Under the pieces are notes generated by a model, which saw only the letters and a list, made by a program, of their open reading frames with translations, was not told the DNA's origin and did no database searches. Made by a program: the position numbers and the translations under genes. A DNA stretch of 64,000 nucleotides. Origin: Bradyrhizobium sp. SSBR45G (GTDB lineage: Bacteria; Pseudomonadota; Alphaproteobacteria; Rhizobiales; Xanthobacteraceae). Of the stretch, positions 26,639-36,228 are shown piece by piece. The stretch lies in assembly GCF_030159255.1 (NCBI RefSeq), contig NZ_BSCT01000016.1:26396-90395 (forward strand), written 5' to 3'. Numbering within the stretch: position 1 is the stretch's first letter; each line of letters begins with the position of its first letter.

Positions 26639-28504
26639 TCACTCCAGATGCGTATAGGCGTCTTCGAGCGTCTTCAGCGCGTCGCCGCCGGCGAACACGA
26701 AGCTGCCGATCCCGGCCTCGCGCAGCGCAGCCTCCTGCTCGCCGCCGCGGCCTGCCAGATAGATATGCCGCGCGCCGGCCGCCTGAAGGGCCTTGGCGGC
26801 GGGAACCGCTGTTTCGGCATAGACCTTGTCCGACGAGCACAGACAGACGATCGCGGCGCCGGACGCGCGGTAGGCCGCCGCGAGCGCGGCGGGATCGGAC
26901 GCGCCCTGGCTCTCGATCGCCGCGATGCCGCCGGCCTCGAAGAAGCTGCGGGCGAAGGTGGCGCGTGCGGTGAAATCGGCGGCGCTGCCGAGATTGGCCA
27001 GGAAGATCGAGGGACGCTTGCCCTTGCTCTTCAGCCGCGCGTCGGAGCGATCGCGCAGCTGCTCGAAGCCTTCCGCAAGGCGGATCGGCGCGAGCGCAGC
27101 GAAGGTGAGGACGGCTTTCGCAGCTGGCGGCGGCGCCACCGGCGCAACGGTCTCCACCGCGACCTCGGCCTCGCTCAGATTTGGAAACTCGCTGGCGCCG
27201 GTCAGCACGTCGCGGCGCTTGGCGATGTTGGCCGCCCGCGCCGTGCGCACGCCGGCGACTTTGCTCTGGATCAGTCCGGCCTGCAGCGCGGCCACCACGC
27301 CTCCCGCCTTTTCGATCTCCTGGAACAGCGCCCAGGCAGTGCTGCACAACTCGCTCGTCAGTGCCTCGATGCCGCCGGCGCCCGCGGCAGGATCGGCGAC
27401 GCGGGCGAGATTGCTCTCCTCCAGCAGCACCAGCTGGGTGTTGCGCGCGACGCGGCGGGCGAACGCATCGGGCAGGCCGAGTGCCGCCGTGTGCGGCAGC
27501 ACCGTCACCGCATTGGCGCCGCCGAGCCCGGCGGCGAAGGCCGCGATGGTCGCGCGCAGCATGTTCACATAGGGATCGCGCCGGGTGAGCATGCGCCACG
27601 CGGTCTCTCCGGAGATGAAGAGCGGCTTCGGCGCCAGGCCGCAGGCCTGCTCGATCCGCGCCCAGAGACGGCGCAGGCTGCGGAACTTCGCCAAATTGAG
27701 GAACTGATCGGTATCGGCGGCGAGCCGCGCATAGATCATCTCGCGGGCGGTTTCGAGCGCAATGCCATCGGCTTCGAGCGCGCGCAGATAGGCGAGGGCG
27801 GACGCCAGCACGAAAGCGAGCTCCTGCGCCTCCGATCCGCCGGCGTCGTGCACGACGCGACCGTCGGCGGCGAAGAAGGGGCCCTTGAAGCCCGCGCCGT
27901 GCAACTGCTTCACCAGATCGACGGCGCTGCCTGCCAGCGTGGCCGCGTCAAATGCGTTCGCGCCGCGGCTGGCCGCATCGCCGATCGGATCGAGGCCGAA
28001 CCGGATGTCGCAGGCGCCGGGCTTGACGCCGCGCTGCTTGACGTCGTCGGCCAGCAGCGCGGCGGCCGAGACCGAGGCTTCGCCGAGCTGCAACTCGATG
28101 GCAATCGCAGCATCGAGATGCACGCCGTCGAGTGCGCGCCCCAGCGCGTCGGCCGTGGCGGCAAGGCCGAAGCCACGCGCGGCATTCGATCCGGCAAAGA
28201 CCAGCGTCAGTCCGGTCGCGCCGTTCTCCAGATCGAGCAGCGCCTGCGCATTGGCCTTGGCCGGATCGGGATGATCGACGCGCTGCATGATCTGCCAGGC
28301 TGCCGCCGGCGCGCGGCCGGCGACCGGCGCGGCCTCCTTGGCGCGCGGATAGATCGGCTGGATCTTGAGCCCGTCATAGGTCTTGCCGACCAGCTTCTCG
28401 AACGCCGCGCCCTTCAGCACGCCATCGACCAGCTTGCGCCAGTCCGCCTCGCTGGCGGGCGCGAAGTCTGCGGCCAATCGCAGCTGTTCGGTGTCGGTGG
28501 TCAT
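26639..28504 (-). CDS. mutA: Methylmalonyl-CoA mutase, small subunit
   Basis: The 621-residue protein is homologous in layout to MutB: an N-terminal barrel domain (TYDGLKIQPIYPRAKEA, ISGETAWRMLTRRDPYVNML, LGLPDAFARRVARNTQLVLLEESNL) and a degenerate C-terminal cobalamin-like domain. The DxHxxG motif is absent (the equivalent region reads FLANLGSAADFTARATF), so it is the non-catalytic partner. It heads the operon mutA-GFA-small ORF-mutB. The leader CGGGAGAACC supports the ATG at 28504. The alternative name is scpA/mcm small subunit. Confidence 0.95.
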   Translation of the reverse strand: MTTDTEQLRLAADFAPASEADWRKLVDGVLKGAAFEKLVGKTYDGLKIQPIYPRAKEAAPVAGRAPAAAWQIMQRVDHPDPAKANAQALLDLENGATGLTLVFAGSNAARGFGLAATADALGRALDGVHLDAAIAIELQLGEASVSAAALLADDVKQRGVKPGACDIRFGLDPIGDAASRGANAFDAATLAGSAVDLVKQLHGAGFKGPFFAADGRVVHDAGGSEAQELAFVLASALAYLRALEADGIALETAREMIYARLAADTDQFLNLAKFRSLRRLWARIEQACGLAPKPLFISGETAWRMLTRRDPYVNMLRATIAAFAAGLGGANAVTVLPHTAALGLPDAFARRVARNTQLVLLEESNLARVADPAAGAGGIEALTSELCSTAWALFQEIEKAGGVVAALQAGLIQSKVAGVRTARAANIAKRRDVLTGASEFPNLSEAEVAVETVAPVAPPPAAKAVLTFAALAPIRLAEGFEQLRDRSDARLKSKGKRPSIFLANLGSAADFTARATFARSFFEAGGIAAIESQGASDPAALAAAYRASGAAIVCLCSSDKVYAETAVPAAKALQAAGARHIYLAGRGGEQEAALREAGIGSFVFAGGDALKTLEDAYTHLE

Positions 28505-28606
28505 GCGGCTGGGTTCTCCCGGAAGCGTCTGTTATCGCGATTATTGTGGCGCAAAATGCCACGTCGCGACCGCCAAGCCAAACGGTTGTTTGGCCGGAGA
28601 TGTCAG

Positions 28607-29107
28607 CTATTCGGCTGAGGGCAGGGGGCGGATTCCGTCGCATGAAACGTGCGTCACGGCCTCGCCGACGCGACGGCCGGCAATCCGGCGATCCGGCACG
28701 ATCTCCGCCAGCGGCACCAGCACGAAGCCGCGCTCGAACAGCCGGGGATGCGGCAGCGTGAGGTCGGGCGTGTCCAGCGTCAGATCATCATAGGCGATCA
28801 GGTCGAGATCGAGCGTGCGCGGGCCCCAGCGGGTCTCTCGCGCGCGGTCGCGGCCGAACATGCGCTCGACCTCGTGCAGGATCGCGAGCAAGGCCTGCGG
28901 CGCGGTGTCCGTTTCGATGGCGATGCAGGCGTTGACGAAGGGCGGCTGCTGCTCCTCGCCCCAGGGCGGAGTGACATAGTCGGCTGAGCGCGCCACCAGC
29001 ATGGCGTCGGCTCGACGGCAGATCTCGGCGGTGGCCTGCACGAACGTAGCCCTGACGTTGCCGACATTGCCGCCGAGGGCGATCAGCGCGCTGGCCATCG
29101 CGGTCAC
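28607..29107 (-). CDS. folK: 2-amino-4-hydroxy-6-hydroxymethyldihydropteridine pyrophosphokinase
   Basis: The 166-residue protein has the HPPK signatures: an ALIALGGNVGN start, the ATP/pterin segment TRWGPRTLDLDLIAYDD and the conserved LPHPRLFERGFVLVPLAEI. It transfers pyrophosphate from ATP to the dihydropterin, one step before FolP. A GTG start at 29107 overlaps the folB stop (GTGA); an ATG three codons later is the alternative. It is the last gene of the leftward folP-folB-folK operon. Confidence 0.96.
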   Translation of the reverse strand: MTAMASALIALGGNVGNVRATFVQATAEICRRADAMLVARSADYVTPPWGEEQQPPFVNACIAIETDTAPQALLAILHEVERMFGRDRARETRWGPRTLDLDLIAYDDLTLDTPDLTLPHPRLFERGFVLVPLAEIVPDRRIAGRRVGEAVTHVSCDGIRPLPSAE

Positions 29108-29468
29108 GGATGCCGCGAGCGCGTCAGCACGACGCCGACATCCTCGAAGATCGCGGCGATCGGCGCATGCGGCTTGTGCACCGTGACCTTCACCGCGCGG
29201 ATGCGGGCGTAGGTCGACAGGATCGCATCGGCCACCGCGCCGGCCGCGCGTTCGAGCAGGCGGTAGTTGACGTCCTTGAACGCGGCGGTCGCGGTTTCCA
29301 CCACGTCGGAATAGGACACGGTGTCGGCGAGGCGGTCGCTGCGCGAGGAGTCCGACAGATCCGTGTCGAGCTCGAGATCGATGACGAAGCGCTGGCCGAC
29401 CTCGCTCTCATGCTCCATCACGCCGTGACGCGCGTGAATGAGAACGCCCTTGATGAAGATCCGATCGG

Positions 29469-29472
<4 letters not shown>
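29104..29472 (-). CDS. folB: Dihydroneopterin aldolase
   Basis: This 122-residue protein of normal FolB length starts with DRIFIKGVLIHARHGVMEHE, which contains the pterin-anchoring Glu, and has TVSYSDVVETA and LLERAAGAVADAIL plus the VTVHKPHAPI segment. It cleaves dihydroneopterin to the hydroxymethyl pterin used by FolK. It overlaps folP by four bases at its start (ATGA, 29469-29472) and folK by four bases at its end, so the three proteins are made in coupled translation. Confidence 0.96.
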
Positions 29473-30326
<854 letters not shown>

Positions 30327-30405
30327 GCGCGCCGCTTTGCGCGGTTGCCATCCCCAAGTCAAGGTGTCGCGCTGCACAAGCGGCGCGCAGCCGATCAGGG
30401 CCTGA

Positions 30406-30813
30406 TCAATAGCTGATCTTCGGCTCCAGCCGGCGCGCCTTTTCAATGAGCTGGCCGACCGACTTCTCCGACGGCAGGATGCGAACCAGCTTTCGCCGCG
30501 TGTTCACTTCCTTGATGTTCTGCGCCAGCCGCGCCGGATTACGATGCGCCAGCTCGCGCACCGTGGTGACGCCGGCGGCGCGGACCAGGCCAACCTTGGC
30601 CTTGCCCATGCCGGGAATGCGCATGTAATCGGCGACATTGGCCCAATCGAGCAGCTGCTGCTCGCTGATGCCGGTCTTGGCGGCGAGCGCCTTGCGCCCC
30701 TTCACGGTACGGGCGGCTTCGAGGAACCCATCGGTGGTCCGGATGCCCAAGGCTTTCAGTTTGGCGGCATAGAAGGCCGTCATGCCTTCGAGTTCGGTGA
30801 TCGGATATGTCAT
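30406..30813 (-). CDS. DUF4332 helix-hairpin-helix protein
   Basis: The 135-residue protein has two helix-hairpin-helix-like units: LEGMTAFYAAKLKALGIRTT near the start, and MRIPGMGKAKVGLVRAAGVTT at about 64-84, separated by a helical linker. This is the DUF4332 family arrangement, related to nucleic-acid-binding HhH proteins. A highly basic C-terminal stretch (NTRRKLVRILPSEKSVG) could touch nucleic acid. No partner or operon is evident; 79 bases separate it from folP. Function is unknown. Confidence 0.85.
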   Translation of the reverse strand: MTYPITELEGMTAFYAAKLKALGIRTTDGFLEAARTVKGRKALAAKTGISEQQLLDWANVADYMRIPGMGKAKVGLVRAAGVTTVRELAHRNPARLAQNIKEVNTRRKLVRILPSEKSVGQLIEKARRLEPKISY

Positions 30814-31430
30814 GATACTCGGCGCGCGAAGGTGCTTCAGTCGAACTGGTTCAGGCCCCGCGTGCCTAACCGCATCGTGCCCAGCTGGTCCGTTGCGAGT
30901 TGGTCGTGGCCGGACCTGGAAAGTTCAAGGCCGACCGATCGTTGGCTGTGCTGGACAGGTCGGCAAACCGACGTCGAGGCTTAGGGTTGCAGAGGACCTT
31001 GAGAAGGACACGTCTGGGCTTTTCAGCCACGGCGCTATCGATGCCGGCCATTCTGGCCAGCGGCTCAATCAGCTCGCTCATGTGAACCCCGTCGTCATCC
31101 GGTCCCCCACGACCGGACGTCCTCGCTGAATTCATCTTGATCGGACGATCCGTGAATTACAAGCGACGAGCACGACAGTCGCGCGAATCGATTCGCGATC
31201 CACGATGAACTGTTGCAACGATGCAAGACCAGATGCTGAATTCAAGGATGAAACCTGCGTGCCGCGCGGCACCAATGGTATGAAGTGGTGCTCGCGTTCG
31301 CGAACGGGGTGAGACTTCCTGACGCTGGTTCCAAACTGCGAGACTAAAGTATGTTACCGCTGGCAATCTCCCTTGGGCGATGTCTTGCGCCGCATGATGC
31401 AGAACAATCATTCTCGAAAGACGGATCAAC
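30814..31430. other. Divergent intergenic region without a supported gene
   Basis: This 617-bp gap separates the leftward DUF4332 gene from the rightward HerA-like gene. An 89-codon frame on the minus strand (30866-31135) has no homology I recognise and no good start. The region near 31330-31400 is AT-richer and probably carries the promoter of the ATPase gene. A palindromic GCGAATCGATTCGC occurs at 31181-31194. Confidence 0.45.
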
Positions 31431-33041
31431 ATGGCACCATCCGGAAAATCACTGGCTGATACCGACGACAAGATTCTCGTAGGTGCCGGCGAGCAGCCGG
31501 CCTGGTTGACGCTTGCGCTTGCCAACCGCCACGGACTCGTGACCGGAGCGACCGGCACCGGCAAGACGGTGTCGTTGCAGGTGATGGCTGAGGGCTTCGC
31601 TCGCGCCGGTGTTCCGGTCTTCGCCTCCGACATCAAGGGCGATCTCTCCGGTATCTCGCAGACCGGCGAAGCGAAGGACTTCATCATCAAGCGTGCAAGC
31701 GAGCTCGGCCTCACCTATCAGCCCGATCAGTTCTCGACGGTATTTTGGGACGTGTTCGGCGAGCAGGGGCATCCGGTGCGCGCGACCGTCACCGAGATGG
31801 GACCACTGCTACTGGCGCGGATGCTGGATCTGAACGATGTCCAGGAGGGCGTGCTCAACGTCGCGTTCCGCGTTGCCGACGAGAACGGCCTCGCGCTGAT
31901 CGACATGAAGGATCTGCGCGCGCTGCTCGACGCCATCATTCCGGAGGCGGGCAAGAAGGGGGCGGACGCAGACGCTGATCCGCTGGCGCCGATCCGCAAG
32001 GCGGCGCAGTCGTTCGGCAACGTCACGCGCGCCACCGTTGGAACGATCCAGCGCCAGCTGCTCGTGCTAGAGAACCAGGGCGGCGCGAAATTCTTCGGCG
32101 AGCCGGCGCTGACCTTGACGGACTTCATGAAGACCGACCGCGACGGCCGCGGCATGATCAACATTCTCGTCGCCGACAAGCTGCTGCAGAACCCGCGGCT
32201 CTACGCGACGTTCCTGCTATGGATGCTGTCGGAGCTGTTCGAGGAGCTGCCGGAGGTTGGCGATCTCGCCAAGCCCAAGCTCGTGTTCTTCTTCGACGAG
32301 GCACATCTGTTGTTCAACGACGCGCCGAAGGCGCTGATGGACAAGATCGAGCAGGTGGTGCGCCTGATCCGCTCGAAAGGTGTCGGCGTCTATTTCGTCA
32401 CACAGAATCCGCTCGATGTTCCCGACCGCGTGCTCGGGCAGCTGGGCAACCGGGTGCAGCATGCGCTGCGCGCGTTCACGCCGCGCGACCAGAAGGCGGT
32501 GGCTGCGGCCGCCGACACCTTCCGTCCCAATCCCAAGCTCGACACCGCCAAGGTGATCACGGAACTCGGCAAGGGCGAGGCGCTGGTGTCGTTCCTGGAA
32601 GGCAACGGCACGCCGGCGATGGTGGAACGCGTGCTGATCCGGCCGCCATCGGCGCGGATCGGCCCGGTCACGCCGGAGGAGCGCAAGGCGATCATCGCTG
32701 CGAGCCCGGTCAAGGGCAAATACGACACCGAGATCGACGCTGAATCCGCCTATGAGCTGTTGCAGAAGCGGATTGCCGGAACCGCCGCGACGGCGGAAGC
32801 TTCGTCCGGCAGCGTGCTGGGCAAGATCGGCGACATCGCTGCGTCCATCTTCGGCACCAACGTCAAGCGCGGGCAGCTGTCGACGACGCAAGTGATCGCG
32901 CGCAACGTTGCGCGCTCCGTCACCGACAAGGTCGTCGGCGGCATCGCGGCCGATCTCGGCAAGCAGGTCGGCGGCTCGCTGGGCAGCTCGATCGGCCGCA
33001 CCTTGGTGCGCGGCGCGCTCGGCGGATTGTTGCGGCGCTGA
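31431..33041 (+). CDS. HerA-like ATPase/helicase (DUF853, YjgR-like)
   Basis: The 536-residue FtsK/HerA-superfamily protein has Walker A GATGTGKT (39-46), an SDIKGDLSGI segment, and Walker B LVFFFDEAH (284-292), followed by sensor-like YFVTQNPLDVPDRVLGQLGNRV and the arginine-rich RAFTPRDQKAV. The C-terminal ~110 residues are a Gly/Ala/Ser-rich amphipathic region. Family members (DUF853, YjgR) are of unclear role; DNA pumping or end processing is inferred from HerA. No nuclease (NurA) gene is adjacent. The ATG at 31431 has a weak ribosome binding site. Confidence 0.92.
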   Translation: MAPSGKSLADTDDKILVGAGEQPAWLTLALANRHGLVTGATGTGKTVSLQVMAEGFARAGVPVFASDIKGDLSGISQTGEAKDFIIKRASELGLTYQPDQFSTVFWDVFGEQGHPVRATVTEMGPLLLARMLDLNDVQEGVLNVAFRVADENGLALIDMKDLRALLDAIIPEAGKKGADADADPLAPIRKAAQSFGNVTRATVGTIQRQLLVLENQGGAKFFGEPALTLTDFMKTDRDGRGMINILVADKLLQNPRLYATFLLWMLSELFEELPEVGDLAKPKLVFFFDEAHLLFNDAPKALMDKIEQVVRLIRSKGVGVYFVTQNPLDVPDRVLGQLGNRVQHALRAFTPRDQKAVAAAADTFRPNPKLDTAKVITELGKGEALVSFLEGNGTPAMVERVLIRPPSARIGPVTPEERKAIIAASPVKGKYDTEIDAESAYELLQKRIAGTAATAEASSGSVLGKIGDIAASIFGTNVKRGQLSTTQVIARNVARSVTDKVVGGIAADLGKQVGGSLGSSIGRTLVRGALGGLLRR

Positions 33042-33198
33042 TCCCGATCCCGTTCGCGGTCGGCACGACATCCTCGGTGATGTCATGCGCCGGCCGCGGA
33101 CATGCGGCATCGGCTCCCATCGCATCAGGCTGGCCCGCACCGCGCAACGGCGCTACAAGCGGGCCAATAGACGCCAGATTGCGAAGGATCCGTTGGAC

Positions 33199-34602
33199 AT
33201 GGCCAATGCGCAGCTTCAATCCGTTCTCGACCATATCGATGCCGATTTCGACAACAGCCTCGACCGGCTGTTCCAGCTAATCCGCATCAAGTCGATCTCG
33301 GCCGATCCGGCCTTCACGGCCGACTGCAAGGCGGCGGCCGACCATCTCGCCAAGGATCTCGCGACGCTCGGCTTCGCCACCGAGGTGCGTCCGACCGCCG
33401 GCCATCCGGCGGTGGTCGGCAAGAGCAACGGTCATGGTGCGGCCAAGCCGCATGTCCTGTTCTATGGCCATTACGACGTGCAGCCGGTCGATCCGCTCGA
33501 TCTCTGGCATCGTCCGCCGTTCGAGCCGGTCGTCACCGATCATGCCGATGGCCGCAAGATCATCGTCGCGCGCGGCGCCGAGGACGACAAGGGCCAGCTG
33601 ATGACCTTCGTCGAGGCCTGCCGCGCCTGGAAGAAGGTGGCGGGCGCGCTGCCGCTCGATGTTACCGTGCTGATCGAGGGCGAGGAGGAGGTCGGCTCCA
33701 AGAACTTCGTGCCGTTCCTCGAGGAGAACAAAGACGAGTTCAAGGCCGACTTCGCGCTGGTCTGCGACACCGGCATGTGGGACCCGAACACGCCGGCGAT
33801 CACGACCTCGCTGCGTGGTCTGCTTTACGAAGAAGTGAAGATCAAGGCCGCCAACCGCGACCTGCATTCGGGCGTGTTCGGCGGCGGCGCGCGCAATCCG
33901 ATTCGGGTGCTCACCGAGGTGCTCGGCGGCCTGTTCGATGCCGACGGCCGCATCACCGTTCCGGGCTTCTATGACGGCGTGAAGGATGTGCCTCCGCAAG
34001 TGCTGGAGCAGTGGAAGAAGCTGAACCTGACGCCTGAGAGCTTCCTCAAGCCGATCGGACTGTCGATCCCAGCCGGCGAGAAGGATCGCCTGCTGATCGA
34101 GCAGATCTCGTCGCGGCCGACCTGCGACATCAACGGCATCTGGGGCGGCTACATCGGCGAGGGCTCGAAAACGGTGATCCCGTCGCTGGCCCACGCCAAG
34201 GTTTCGTTCCGCCTCGTCGAGGGCCAGGATCCGCTCAAGATCCGCAAGGCGTTCCGCGACTATGTGTCGGCGCGCATTCCCGGCGACTGCTCGGTGGAGT
34301 TCGGCGATCATTCGGCCGGCGCCGCGATCGCGCTCGACTGGACCATGAAGCCGCTCGCCGCCGCCAAGCAGGCGCTGACGGACGAGTGGGGCAAGGAGAC
34401 GATTCTGATGGGCTCGGGCGCCTCGATCCCGATCGTCACCGACTTCAAGAAGACGCTCGGCCTCGACTCGCTGCTGGTCGGCTTCGGTCTCGACGACGAC
34501 AACATCCATTCGCCGAACGAGAAGTACGACCTCAAGAGCTACCACAAGGGCATCCGCTCCTGGGCCCGCATCCTCGCGGCGCTCGCGGAGATGCCGCGGT
34601 AG
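33199..34602 (+). CDS. M20 family metallo-dipeptidase
   Basis: The 467-residue enzyme has the M20 metal-site motifs: LFYGHYDVQP (His91, Asp93), RGAEDDKGQ (Asp129/130), IEGEEEVGS (Glu162-164), and CDTGMWDPNTPA (Asp190). The lid domain (about 200-320) is present. It resembles M20 dipeptidases and the beta-Ala-Xaa type, cleaving short peptides with two zinc ions. The ATG at 33199 is chosen since the preceding frame has no conserved residues. It is downstream of the HerA-like gene with a 157-base gap and probably has its own promoter. Confidence 0.93.
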   Translation: MANAQLQSVLDHIDADFDNSLDRLFQLIRIKSISADPAFTADCKAAADHLAKDLATLGFATEVRPTAGHPAVVGKSNGHGAAKPHVLFYGHYDVQPVDPLDLWHRPPFEPVVTDHADGRKIIVARGAEDDKGQLMTFVEACRAWKKVAGALPLDVTVLIEGEEEVGSKNFVPFLEENKDEFKADFALVCDTGMWDPNTPAITTSLRGLLYEEVKIKAANRDLHSGVFGGGARNPIRVLTEVLGGLFDADGRITVPGFYDGVKDVPPQVLEQWKKLNLTPESFLKPIGLSIPAGEKDRLLIEQISSRPTCDINGIWGGYIGEGSKTVIPSLAHAKVSFRLVEGQDPLKIRKAFRDYVSARIPGDCSVEFGDHSAGAAIALDWTMKPLAAAKQALTDEWGKETILMGSGASIPIVTDFKKTLGLDSLLVGFGLDDDNIHSPNEKYDLKSYHKGIRSWARILAALAEMPR

Positions 34603-34663
34603 GGCAAAGGACCTCTGTGACCCATGGTCGTGTGATGTGAGGGTGAACACCAACCACACTCTC

Positions 34664-34839
34664 CGTCATTCCGGGGCGCGCGGAGCGCGAGCCCGGAATC
34701 CATACCCACAGGATGTCGTGTGAGGCACCTGGGCCGTGGACGTTCCTGCCTCACATCCGCCTGTGGCTATGGATTCCGGGCTCATTCGCGCTGCTTCAAA
34801 ATGGCTTCGCCATTTTGCGCGCGAATGCCCCGGGATGAC
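34664..34839. repeat. Dispersed palindromic repeat, family A copy 3
   Basis: It opens with CCGTCATTCCGGGGCG and ends CCCCGGGATGACC, with inner arms GAGCCCGGAATCCATAC and its inverse TATGGATTCCGGGCTC. It sits between convergent genes (dipeptidase and GGDEF). A short extra hairpin, AAAATGGCTTCGCCATTTTG at 34798-34817, is nested at its right side. Confidence 0.75.
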
Positions 34840-34870
34840 CGCCGGGATGGAGGGCCGCTTGCGGCCGATG

Positions 34871-36088
34871 TCAAGCTGCGCTGGCGACTGACGTAGCAGT
34901 CAGATCGCCGCCAGCGAACTTGCGCAGCGCTGCGAGGTTGGCTTCGGCGGACGCCAGTCGCCAGCATGATTTGCCGCTCGACTTCGCCTCATACAGCGCG
35001 GCATCCGCAGCGAACAGCAGTGACTCCGGATCGTTGCCGTGATCGGGCGCCGCGGCGATGCCGATGCTCATGCCGATGTTGACGCGGGTGCCGCCCGGCA
35101 GCGTCAGCGGTGCGGTCATTACGTCGATGATGCGCTCGCCGAGTGCGAGCGCGTGATCGATCGCCGGGTCGCTGGCGAGAACGACGAACTCGTCGCCGCC
35201 GATGCGGGCAATGACGTCGGCCGGAGAGACGATCTGCCGGAGCGTTGCTGCGACGATCTTCAGCAGCTCATCGCCTGCGGCATGGCCGAAGGTGTCGTTG
35301 ACCGGCTTGAACCCGTCGAGGTCGAGATAGAGGAGGGCGAAGCTCTGGTCTGCAATGGCCTTGCGCGTGAGTCGGCTCTGCAGCGCATCGATCAAGCCGG
35401 CGCGGTTGTTCAAGCCGGTGAGCGGATCGAGCCGCGCCCGCTCGTCGCTCTCGCGCTTGGCATGCATGACGGCGACCAGCATCTTGTTCAGCCGGAAGGC
35501 CGCGCCGGTCATCGCCAGGAAGTACACCGGCATCTGCAGGTACATCGCGAACAGCAGCGGCTCATGGGACATGGCGACGCCGGGAATCACCGGACCGACG
35601 CTGAAGAGGATCATCGTGCCGACGAGGCGCGGTGCGCTGAAATTGCGAAAGCAGATGCCGCCGACCATGGCGGCCGATGAAATGCAGGTGAGTGACGCCG
35701 CGACCCAGTCGCCGGACCCCAGGCTGATGCCGACACCGAAGCCGACGCTGGCGCTCCAGGCGACCGACAGCAGGATGTGGATGTCGGTCGGCGTCCTCAT
35801 CTTCGCGCGGGCACGGCGATAGGAGATGATCATGACGATCAGCCGCGACAGGCAGATCGCAACCTCCAGCACGAACCAGCTGATGAAGAGAACGGTCGGG
35901 GCGCGCAGCGCCAGCGCAGCAGCGACGGCGACGGTGTTAATGGCGCCGCCGGCAAAGACGGACCAGCAGCCATAGAGCTCGCCGATCAATGAGACCCGGA
36001 TGTCCGATGACACCGGATATCCCGGGTCTGCCAGCCAGCGCGTCACGCGCCAGCGTGGCAAACTGAAAGCCAGACCATCACCCCGCAT
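34871..36088 (-). CDS. Membrane GGDEF diguanylate cyclase lacking the I-site
   Basis: The 405-residue protein has about six hydrophobic helices between residues 42 and 205, then a GGDEF domain (about 220-385). The active-site loop is canonical, GGDEF at 297-301, with YLDLDGFKPVNDTFGHAAGD upstream. The I-site position reads SPAD (288-291) instead of RxxD, so product inhibition is probably lost. The start at 36088 has GGAGG seven bases upstream and is preferred to 36127. No EAL domain. The sensory input is unknown. This gene is unlike the first cyclase at 13066-14214, which keeps its I-site. Confidence 0.93.
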   Translation of the reverse strand: MRGDGLAFSLPRWRVTRWLADPGYPVSSDIRVSLIGELYGCWSVFAGGAINTVAVAAALALRAPTVLFISWFVLEVAICLSRLIVMIISYRRARAKMRTPTDIHILLSVAWSASVGFGVGISLGSGDWVAASLTCISSAAMVGGICFRNFSAPRLVGTMILFSVGPVIPGVAMSHEPLLFAMYLQMPVYFLAMTGAAFRLNKMLVAVMHAKRESDERARLDPLTGLNNRAGLIDALQSRLTRKAIADQSFALLYLDLDGFKPVNDTFGHAAGDELLKIVAATLRQIVSPADVIARIGGDEFVVLASDPAIDHALALGERIIDVMTAPLTLPGGTRVNIGMSIGIAAAPDHGNDPESLLFAADAALYEAKSSGKSCWRLASAEANLAALRKFAGGDLTATSVASAA

Positions 36089-36228
36089 TTCAATACCTCC
36101 GCGGGGTTGCAATAAGCGGCGCGACACTTAACAGGTCTTTAGAGAGGTATCTGAGTCTCGCTCCATGCTTGATGGACGGTAAAATTCGAGTCGAATTGGG
36201 GGATTAAAAGCTGAAGGCTGATGCTGCC

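Noticed and set aside
26648..28618. 656-codon plus-strand frame opposite mutA
   Set aside because: Arg/Gly/Ala/Glu-rich shadow of the clearly recognisable mutase gene.
30866..31135. 89-codon minus-strand frame in the DUF4332/HerA gap
   Set aside because: No recognised homology, poor start context and unremarkable composition. Kept as an empty gap.
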